A DNA stretch of 64,000 bases from NCBI RefSeq assembly GCF_040869045.1, contig NC_090321.1, forward strand, positions 180,019,596 through 180,083,595, in the 5' to 3' direction. This DNA is from Eurosta solidaginis. Its lineage: Eukaryota > Arthropoda > Insecta > Diptera > Tephritidae. This document shows, one piece after another, positions 56,603 through 64,000 of the stretch. Under the pieces are notes generated by a model. That model had not been told where the DNA came from. It made no database searches and saw only the letters and a list, made by a program, of their open reading frames with translations. A program made the translations under genes and the position numbers. The number at the start of each line of letters is the position of its first letter. Position 1 is the first letter of the stretch.

Positions 56603-56867
56603 TTGAAAACTCTACAAGGGAACAGAAAAAGAACGAGAACAATATCCTAATGTAATGGTTGTGCGCTAGTTCGAAACTAGTGCGATTTGCTGCAGTGTAT
56701 AAACTGAAACCACTTTCTTTTAATTGAGGATTTAACAAACTCGTGTCAACACTCCAAACCAAGTTTTCTTAACTAATTCGAAAAGGAAACGGCTATGATT
56801 TTGCAAGTCTTTAGCCTTGAGGTACTCCATAAGGTTAAATAACAATGACTTGAGCTTCAAAACTTAC

Positions 56868-57087
56868 CATATTATAAACATTCTCCCAATAGTCTAATGT
56901 AATCAATTGGAACGTTGTTAGCATGGACCACATGAAATTATCAAAATTCGTATAACCATGATTTGGATTCTCACCCACGCATAAGCAAGTGTAATCTGTA
57001 GGACAATGACGTGCACCAGTCAAATTACCACATAACAGAGGCATTTCTTCATCATTGAGCAGCCAGTTATCAGTGTCGTTGATCCAC
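56868..57087 (-). CDS. NaCP60E: NaCP60E exon 4: domain I extracellular loop and pore
   Basis: Residues 207-280: WINDTDNWLLNDEEMPLLCG, a cysteine-rich loop with NLTG (possible glycosylation), and the pore FQLITLDYWENVYNM with filter residue D272. Donor GTAAGT. Confidence 0.96.
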
Positions 57088-57168
57088 CTGGAACAAAAGA
57101 ATAAGAATAAAATACAAAATGTTATTAATCTTGGTATCAGTAATCTCATATTCCTAAATTATACTCAC

Positions 57169-57251
57169 ATCCGCCACTCCAAGTCTGTGGTATTAACCCA
57201 ATCGTCTGGAAGATTTCTCACGCATTTGTTTCTTAGCTCGCCCATATACAC
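57169..57251 (-). CDS. NaCP60E: NaCP60E exon 3: domain I S5-pore loop start
   Basis: Residues 180-207: VYMGELRNKCVRNLPDDW then VNTTDLEWRM (NTT sequon). 83 bp; acceptor TTAAACAG, donor GTGAGT. Confidence 0.94.
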
Positions 57252-57322
57252 CTGTTTAAAAAAAAAAGTTCCAAAATTTATTAAACTTGATTTCAAAACT
57301 CATCCTCCTTAAGCCAACAAAC

Positions 57323-57650
57323 CTGTAGTGCGAATAGGGCAAAGACCATTAAACAAAAAATGGTCAACGTCATGACCTCGGCCAATTGACGAAATGAGTG
57401 CAGCAGTGCATTGATGATTGTCTTTAATCCTGGCATTATTGAAACAGTCTTTAGAGCGCGTAGTACGCGAAATGTGCGCAAACCGGCCAAATTGCCCACT
57501 TCCATGCCAATTGTGGCATAACCACTTGTGATTACAACAAAATCCAACCAATTCCATGGATTGCGCAAATACGTGTACTTATTTAGTAGGAAGCCTTTAG
57601 CGATGATTTTTATTACCATCTCAATGGTATAAATCGCAAGGAAGATATAT
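57323..57650 (-). CDS. NaCP60E: NaCP60E exon 2: domain I S2-S5
   Basis: Residues 70-179: IS2 ([20 protein letters not shown]), IS3 ([15 protein letters not shown]), IS4 ([17 protein letters not shown]) and IS5 ([15 protein letters not shown]). Acceptor TTTTTAG, donor GTTTGT. Confidence 0.97.
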
Positions 57651-58393
57651 CTAAAAATTCCATTCAAATAGGAAACGGATAGGAAAATTTCAAAAACAAA
57701 AGTGAGGTTATTTGTTGGGTCTATAGCCGTGTTTTTTTTACTCGCGCGTAAAAAAAAAAACGCTTGAAAATGTTTGAGTTCCCAGGTATCCCTAGCAATA
57801 TCATGTCGAACCATGCATCGTTTTTATTTTTCGAACTTTTTCTATAAAAGTCCACATATAAAAAAAGTAAAATCTGTATTTTTATTTTTTGAGTCTGATA
57901 GAACTAGTTAAACTGGGACTTTTAAAAATAAAAGTCCGGAAATAAAAAGTAAATCGGGACTTTTATTTTGTAAGGCCAAAATAAAAGTCTGGTTTAATAA
58001 CAAAGAAACAGCTTATCCGAATCAAAAAAAAATTTGGTACCAATCGATTCTCCTGGATTCCGAAAATTAAAAACCTTGTGTTCTTTTGAAAATTTATGTT
58101 AACAAGAAATTCAACCACATAAGCAGCTAAAATAATATATACAATTATTATTGCTCATACTTAACGATATTTACCTTAGTAAGAAAAAGAGTTATTTAAA
58201 AACGTTAAAATTTTTATTAATATTAATATATTGCTAAAATTAACAATTTCAATACTGAAGTAAAAGTAATTTGTCATTTTAATATAATAATAGGAACACT
58301 CGATGGGTAATATAATGAATAAGTAAGCTCAAAATAGGGAAATTTTATATTGCTCTGGCAGGAAGGGTATGATTTAATCAATCTGCTTCTCAT
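57651..58393. other. Intron with scattered AAAAGTCCGG motifs
   Basis: 57835-57990 has several AAAAGTCCGG/GGGACTTTTATTTT motifs like those at 46790 and 47605. The rest is AT-rich with no feature. Confidence 0.45.
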
Positions 58394-59040
58394 AAACAAA
58401 AGGTAGGAAAAGGAAAGGAGAAGAAAGGAAAGGAAAGGAAAGGAAAGGAAGGAAAATCAATGGAAGGGAAATGAAATAAAAGAAATGAAAGAAAAGAAAA
58501 GAAAAGTACAGATGTGGAAAGGCAAGGAAAGGAAAAGAAAGGAAGGAATATGAATGGAAGAGAAATGAAAGTAAAAGAAAGGAAATAAAAAGAAAATTAA
58601 AAGAAAAGGAAAGGAAAATAAAGGAAAGGAAAGCAAAGCAAAGGACAGGGGAGGAAAGAAAAGGCAAGGAAAGAAATGGAATGGAAAGGAAAGTAAAGGA
58701 AAGGAAAGGAAAAGAAAGGAAAGAGGAAAGTAGAGGAATGGAAAGGAAAGGAAAGGAAAAGAAAGGAAGGAAAGGAAAGGAAGGGCTATGAATGGAAGAG
58801 AAATGAAAGTAAAAGAAAGGAAATAAAAAGAAAATTAAAAGAAAGGAAAGGAAAATAAAGAAAAGTAAAGGAAAGTAAAGGAAAGGACAGGAAAGGGAAG
58901 GAATTGAAAGGAAAGGAAAGAAAAGGAAATGAAAGGAATGGAAAGGAAAGGAAAGAAAAGGAAAAGATGGGAAAGAAAAGAAAACAAAGGAGATGAAAAT
59001 AAAAGAATAGAATGGAAAAGAAAGGAAAGAAAAGAAATAG
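58394..59040. repeat. (GGAAA)n-type purine microsatellite
   Basis: About 650 bp of imperfect AAAGG/GGAAA units on the plus strand with no pyrimidine runs. Open frames on either strand here are repeat artefacts. Confidence 0.9.
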
Positions 59041-59390
59041 ACTTGATGCATGATCAGCTATGCATTTTTGTTTCATTTTATTGTGTACAAAGCAACTCCT
59101 CGGCCATGCTCACGATTCAGCATAGTACACAAAAAGTAAGTACACACACACAGCGTGTCTATAGTATGAATAAGTGCATGTGTAGTGGTGTGACCTTTAT
59201 GTTCAATTTTTTATTTTAAAATGATTTTTCAAATTTTTTTTATTTGTGGATAACGGTGCAGCTCAAAATTTCCCATCAATACATATATAACTGGTATACC
59301 TTAGAATTATAGTTTAGAAGAAAACGGTTCCACATTTTTTCATCTTGTCTATTTATATATAAGATAATTATAGAAATGTATGATAAAACT
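59041..59390. other. AT-rich intron sequence, nothing recognised
   Basis: Includes a short ACACACAC run near 59142-59151. Confidence 0.5.
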
Positions 59391-61725
59391 AGTAAGGAAG
59401 GCTAAGTTCGGGTGTAACCGAACATTAAATACTCAGTTGAGAGCTATGGAGACAAAATAAGGGAAAATCACCATGTAGGAAAATGAACCCAGGGTAACCC
59501 TGGAATGTGTTTGTATGGCATGTGTATCAAATGGAAGGTATTAAAGAGTATTTTAAGAGGGAGTGGGCCTTAGTTCTATAGGTAGACGCCATTTAAGGAT
59601 ATCGCAATAAAGGTTGGCCAGGGCTAACTCTAGAATTTGTTTGTACGATATGGGTATCAAATGAAAGGTGTTAATGAGTATTTTAAAAGGGAGTGGGCCT
59701 TAGTTCTATAGTTGGATTCCTTTTCGAGATATCGTCATAAAGGTGGACCAGGGGTGACTCTAGAATGCGCTTGTACAATACGGGTGTCAAACGAAAGGTG
59801 TTGATGAGTATTTTAAAAGGGAGTGGGCCTTAGTTCTATGGGTGGACACCTTTTCCAGATATCGCAATAATGGTGGACCAGGGGTGACTCTAGAATTTGT
59901 TTCCACGATATGGGTATCAAATGAAAGGTGTTAATGAGTACTTTAAAAGAGAGTGGGCCTTAGTTCTATTGGTGGACGCCTTTTCGAGATATCGCCATAA
60001 AGGTGGACCAGGGGTGACTCTAGAATTTGTTTCTACGATATGGATATCAAATGAAAGGTGTTAATCAGTATTTTAAAAGGGAGTGGCCCTTAGTTCTATA
60101 GGTGGACGCCTTTTCGAGATATCGCCATAAAGGTGGACCAGGGGTGATCCTAGAATTTGTTTGTACGATATGGGTATCAAATGAAAGGTGTTAATGAGTA
60201 TTTTAAAAGGGAGTGGGCCTTAGTTCTATTGGTGGACGCCTTTTCAAGATATCGCCATAAAGGTGGACCAGGGGTGACTCTAGAATTTGTTTCTACGATA
60301 TGGGTATCAAATGAAAGGTGTTAATGAGTATTTTAAAAGGGAGTGGGCCTTAGTTCTATTGGTGGGCGCCTTTTCGAGATATCGTTATAAAGGTGGACCA
60401 GGGTTGACTCTAGAATACGTTTGTACAATATGGGTATCAAACGAAAGGTGATAATGAGTATTTTAAAACGGAGTTGGCCTTAGTTCTATAGGTGGACACG
60501 TTTTCGAGATATCGCAATAAAGGTGGACCAGGGGTGACTCTATAAAGTGTTTGTACGATATGGGTATCAAATTAAAGGTATTAATGAGGGTTTTTAAAGG
60601 GAGTGGCCCTTTTTTCGCATTTGGTATAGAATTATGGATTTTTTTTTTTCATTTTTCGTAATTTTAGATATCGACAAAGTCGACGTGGTCATAGTCGGAT
60701 TCGGCCATTTTTTATACCAATACAAGATGAGCTCAGATAAGTACGTGGACTGAGTTTAGTAAAGATATATCGATTTTTGCTCAATTTATCGTGTTAACGG
60801 CCGAGCGGAAGAACAGACGGTCAACTGTGTATAAAAACTGGGCGTGGCTTCAACCGATTTCGCCCTTTTTCACAGAAAATAGTTATCGGCCTAGAATTTG
60901 AGACCCTACCAAATTTCACAAGGTGGTACATTTTTGTTCGACTTATGGAATTAAAAGTATCCTAGACAAATTAAATGAAAAAGGCCGGAGCCACGCACAT
61001 TTTGAAGTTTTCTTTTATTTTTGTATTTTTTTGCACCATATCATTACTGGAGTTGAATGTTGACATATTTTACTTATATACTGTAAAGATATTAAATTTT
61101 TTGTTAAAATTTGACTTAAAAAAAAAAAAAAAAATTTTAAAAGTGGGCGTGGTCGTTCTCAGATTTTGCTAATTTTTATTGAGCATATATATAGTAATAG
61201 GAGTAACGTTCCTGCCAAATTTCATAATGATATCTTCAACCACTGCCAAATTACAGCTTGCAAAACTTTTAAATTGCCTTCTTTTAAAAGTGGGCGGTGC
61301 CACGCCCATTGTCCAAAATTTTACTCATTTTATATTCTGCGTCATAAGTTCAACCCACCTACCAAGTTTCATCGCTTTATCCGTCTTTGGTAATGAAATA
61401 TCGCACTTTTTGGGTTTTTCGAAATTTTCGATATCGAAAAAGTGGGCGTGGTTATAGTCCGATTTCGTTCATTTTAAATAGCGATCTGAGATGTGGACCA
61501 GGAACCTACATACCAAATTTCATCAAGATACCTCCAAATTTACTCAAGTTATCGTGTTAACGGACGGACGGACGGACGGACATAGCTCAATCAAATTTTT
61601 TTTCGATACTGATGATTTTGATATATAGAAGTCTATATCTATCTCGATTCCTTTATACCTGTACAACCAACCGTTATCCAATCCAAGTTAATATACTCTG
61701 TGAGCTCTGCTCAACTGAGTATAAA
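59391..61725 (+). mobile_element. INE-1/mini-me-like element, copy 3, with satellite core
   Basis: Hairpin GTTCGG-gtgtaa-CCGAAC (59406-59423), then ATACTCAGTTGAG (59429-59441), complemented by CTCAACTGAGTAT at 61710-61722. It has a 130-bp tandem array in the 5' half, GTGGGCGTGG and GGGCGGTGCCACGCCCAT blocks, a perfect (GGAC)4-5 run at 61563-61580, the core CATAGCTCAATCAAAT, and a TA-rich tail. The longest copy in the window. Confidence 0.78.
59480..60620. repeat. 130-bp tandem repeat, nine units
   Basis: The landmark TGGGTATCAA (or a close variant) recurs at 59521, 59651, 59781, 59911, 60041, 60171, 60301, 60431 and 60561, exactly 130 bp apart. Each unit also contains GGGAGTGGGCCTTAGTTCTA, TTCGAGATATCG and GGTGGACCAGGGGTGA. 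The outermost units are the most divergent. Confidence 0.92.
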
Positions 61726-62398
61726 AACTATATCAAAAATCTCGTAGTATAAATGGTGACCTTACAGTGGATTTTTGCTATAAATTTCGTTCCAATACAA
61801 CTAATAGAGTGAAAATTGGTGCACCACATTCTGCTATGATGGGAAAGCTTTCTAAAACAAATGGTCGTAATCGGTCAGTAGCCACGCCTCTTTCCGTATA
61901 TAGAAATTTCCGCACAGAAGGTGCGATATTTGAGTATCTAAAGAAGCCACGTTATTATTTTTACGTTATAAATTACTGACATTGCATGTAGTTCATCCAC
62001 ATAATTTTTTTGAATAATGGGCGTGGCACCACCTACTTTCCAAATAAGATTTTCTGGACTTTCAAGAGCGATAACTCATACACCCTTTGAGCTATGTTTT
62101 TGCAAATTGGAAAGCGAACTTCATATTTATATTTGTACACACCGACAGAAAAATTTTAAAATCGAATTAAAGTCACACCCACTTGTATATAAGCCCTGAA
62201 AAAATTATGCGATTAATCCCTAAAACGATTGCTCTCCGATTGATCTCTTTTGTCTACTTAGTAGGGCAAATTTTATGCGCATCAATTTCAGAGGTGTATT
62301 TAAAGTTTGACGCTTAGCAGTCCATATAAAGTTTAAGCGTAAACGTCTATAGATGTAAAAAAAACACGGCTTATTTTACTTTTTCGGTAGGTACTTAC
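61726..62398. other. Intron sequence downstream of exon 1 in this window
   Basis: Repeat-like GGGCGTGGCACCACC near 62020-62040 suggests further INE-type material; nothing coding. Confidence 0.45.
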
Positions 62399-62607
62399 TC
62401 AGCCTCTTCCACAGTTTCGGTCATGGCTAAAAAAATGCAATTGAACAAAATAGTTGCCATAACGCAATAGTCGAAGAATTGATTCGTTGCTATGTAGACG
62501 CAGACACGACGCGGCGTACTCCATGGATGGAAGAGAAAAAGGCTTTTGGTGCCGGTGAAGCGGTGTATGTAATTTTTACGAAATCGCTTTGAGACCACAC
62601 AAAATGT
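62399..62607 (-). CDS. NaCP60E: NaCP60E first exon in the window: pre-S1 and domain I S1
   Basis: Residues 1-70 as numbered here: TFCVVSKRFRKNYIHRFTG, then FHPWSTPRRVCVYIATNQ and IS1 (FFDYCVMATILFNCIFLAM), TETVEEAE. The acceptor TTCATTGCAG shows it is an internal exon entering in phase 0. The ATG that overlaps the acceptor is not the start. Donor GTAAGT. Confidence 0.95.
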
Positions 62608-63008
62608 CTGCAATGAAAAAGCAAATCGACAAAAGCGTTTAATTTATAAAAAAATAAGATATATTTTTAACAAAAATACTGAGTTTCCACTTAGGGAGGT
62701 TTTATAAATTGAATATAATTTCTCCCGCAACCATCTTCCGTTAACACATTTTAGTAGCCACTGCGCCATCTGTTGTCATATGGTGAAAAAAGCGCCTAAA
62801 CTAAGTTTGATATCTGTCAACTGCCTGACAGGATGTTCATTATGGCTACCATTTAGCGTTTTGAAAGGGTGTGCAATATGGCGGCGCATAGGGCGGCTAT
62901 CTTCAGCGGGTAATAGAAAGGGATACAGAATGAGACAGCAATAGTCAATTACAAATCAGGTGATCCAATCACTTTGGAATTTTGACGTCTACACAGAAGA
63001 TATCACAC
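62608..63008. other. Intron upstream of the first visible exon
   Basis: No further channel exon was recognised; sequence unassigned. Confidence 0.45.
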
Positions 63009-63012
63009 TTAA

Positions 63013-63327
63013 GCCCCCATTACTGATACTTAGCATAGACTTGACTTGACTTGGCGTAAGCTTGGCAACTTAGCCACGATTATACTCCACTTGGCGCATA
63101 AAATCTGGCATCATAATCAGCGTTGAAATTTATTTTTAAATAAATGTCAATTTGTATGACAAAATGTCAAAATGAAATGGTATCAAACAAATGGCATCTC
63201 AAAATGTAAACGTCACTTAGAACTTACTTAGAAAATCAAAATTCAACAGACTTCTAAGCCAAGTTAAGTTTTGAGTAATCAGTAACATGCCAAGTGAAGT
63301 CTATGCTAAGTATCAGTAATGGAGCCT
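63013..63327. mobile_element. 315-bp MITE flanked by TTAA (piggyBac-like)
   Basis: TTAA at 63009-63012 and 63328-63331. The ends GCCCCCATTACTGATACTTA and, from the right, AGGCTCCATTACTGATACTTA are inverted repeats that continue through GCATAGACTT. No ORF. A solo copy of the right arm lies at 63373-63418. Confidence 0.75.
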
Positions 63328-63530
63328 TTAACATGCAATGTTCATTTAACAGAACTGTAAGTGACAGTTCGCAAGCCAAGTCAAGTCTATGCTAAGTATC
63401 AGTAATGGAGCCTTTAGTTTGATTCACAATGGCCTTAAGCTTTCAAACCCACCATCTCAATCACGCACTATACCATATCAGTCATGGTTGCCACTCTTGG
63501 TCCATTTGGACCAAAATGGTCACTTTCAAC
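63328..63530. other. Sequence between two MITEs, with a solo MITE arm
   Basis: 63373-63418 repeats the right arm of the TTAA-flanked MITE (AAGTCTATGCTAAGTATCAG and on). The remainder is unassigned. Confidence 0.6.
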
Positions 63531-63734
63531 CACAATTCACACATACAAGATTGCGCATTGCGCATGTAAACAAAAGATCAGCTGTTTTTTATGGGCAATT
63601 TGTACGTCATTTTCCTTTAGCTCTTGTTTTTTCTCTCTTTCTTTCATTCGCTCAAGCAGTCAAGTGTGACGTAGTTGCGCAGAACGAAGCAATTTTGAAC
63701 TCGTGAATGCGCAATCTTCTGAGTGTGATTTGTG
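63531..63734. mobile_element. 204-bp MITE with 8-bp target duplication, copy 2
   Basis: CTTTCAAC (63523-63530) and CTTCCAAC (63735-63742) flank it, one mismatch. The ends CACAATTCACACATACAAGAT and, from the right, CACAAATCACACTCAGAAGAT are inverted repeats. The interior is colinear with 7594-7795. Confidence 0.82.
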
Positions 63735-64000
63735 CTTCCAACCCCATTTGGTCCACTGGTCCCTTTTTTCAATTTTGGTCCTTTTTAGGCAGTAGCCACG
63801 ATTTTAGTAGTTTTCTTCCTTTTTCACTGAGGTTAAAATTCACAACTCTGCCCACAACAATTGGCACACTTCCATTAACCCACATATAATTTTCAATTTA
63901 CTTATGTATTTGGAAATCTTACCACAAAAATTGCTCAGTTAATAAAATGTAGCAGACCAATGACATTTCATAGGAGATATTTAAGGCGAGGCATTGATAA
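63735..64000. other. Right edge of window, nothing recognised
   Basis: No channel exon, repeat family or RNA gene was identified. Confidence 0.5.

Larger units (their letters stand above)
908..62607 (-). other. NaCP60E: NaCP60E (DSC1) gene: voltage-gated cation channel, 25 coding exons, 5' end outside the window
   Basis: The gene encodes a plasma-membrane channel subunit with four homologous domains of six membrane segments each. Twenty-five exons with GT-AG borders join in frame (7794 coding bases, 2597 residues plus stop), so no exon is missing between domain I S1 and the C terminus. Pore-loop residues are D272, E807, E1999 and A2293 (numbered from the first residue in the window), giving DEEA. 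Para-type sodium channels have DEKA; DSC1/BSC1 channels have E in domain III and are calcium-preferring. All four S4 segments have arginines or lysines every third residue. The I-II and II-III linkers are long and glutamine-rich, and the tail has an IQ motif. Introns range from 64 bp to 12.1 kb, and the large ones are packed with transposable elements. The initiator exon was not found between 62608 and 64000. Assignment to NaCP60E over para rests on the filter, the tail sequence around residues 2360-2597, and the MFL inactivation motif. Confidence 0.95.

Noticed and set aside
58374..59051. A 225-codon phenylalanine/serine-rich open frame on the minus strand
   Set aside because: It is the translation of the (GGAAA)n microsatellite.
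58394..60620. CRISPR-like array
   Set aside because: The regular 130-bp units have no short repeats with unique spacers, and this is eukaryotic nuclear DNA.

Overview
The window is a piece of a higher-dipteran nuclear genome, most likely a tephritid fruit fly. That inference rests on the conserved channel exons, the AT-rich introns, and several repeat families I associate with that group: INE-1/mini-me-like elements with a GTTCGG...CCGAAC hairpin, a tRNA-headed SINE, and Jockey and LOA-type LINEs. I found one host gene and no other convincing host coding region on either strand.

The host gene is the ortholog of Drosophila NaCP60E (DSC1), the four-domain channel related to Para. It lies on the minus strand. 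I could place 25 coding exons between 62607 and 908. They join without any frame error and give 2597 residues, from just before domain I S1 to the stop codon. The amino-terminal exon or exons lie beyond the right edge of the window or were not recognised. Running from right to left: domain I is at 62607-55427; the I-II linker (polyglutamine, lysine-rich) at 55363-54340; domain II at 54274-48425; the II-III linker at 36313-31780, including one 2474-bp exon; domain III at 25880-16135; the short III-IV linker at 14532-14378; domain IV at 3660-1936; and the EF-hand-like/IQ carboxyl tail at 1841-908. The four pore loops read D, E, E, A, which is the filter of the DSC1/BSC1 class and not the DEKA of sodium channels. 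The last coding segment is split by a 64-bp intron.

Almost everything else is intron, heavily colonised by mobile elements. A 14-bp target duplication bounds a 5.45-kb LOA-like LINE with an open ORF1 (39321-44774). Other elements with clear target duplications are a 5'-truncated Jockey LINE (28228-31331), a tandem pair of truncated RNase-H LINEs (26357-27946), a full-length SINE (49202-49549), a hAT-type MITE (6700-7290), two copies of an 8-bp-TSD MITE (7594-7795, 63531-63734), a TTAA-flanked MITE (63013-63327), and a 376-bp MITE nested inside an INE element (5469-5844). Larger structures are three INE/mini-me-like elements (4638-6420, 9071-10515, 59391-61725), one carrying nine copies of an exactly 130-bp tandem repeat; a 1.1-kb near-perfect inverted repeat (45377-46474); and a 3.1-kb composite with about 110-bp terminal inverted repeats enclosing a GC-rich, internally tandem segment (18441-21573).

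No mobile element interrupts a coding exon. The most unusual observations are that each INE-like element carries its own matched pair of subterminal inverted repeats (same place, different sequence, always complementary within a copy), the exact 130-bp array, the long intronic hairpin, and the GC-rich composite.
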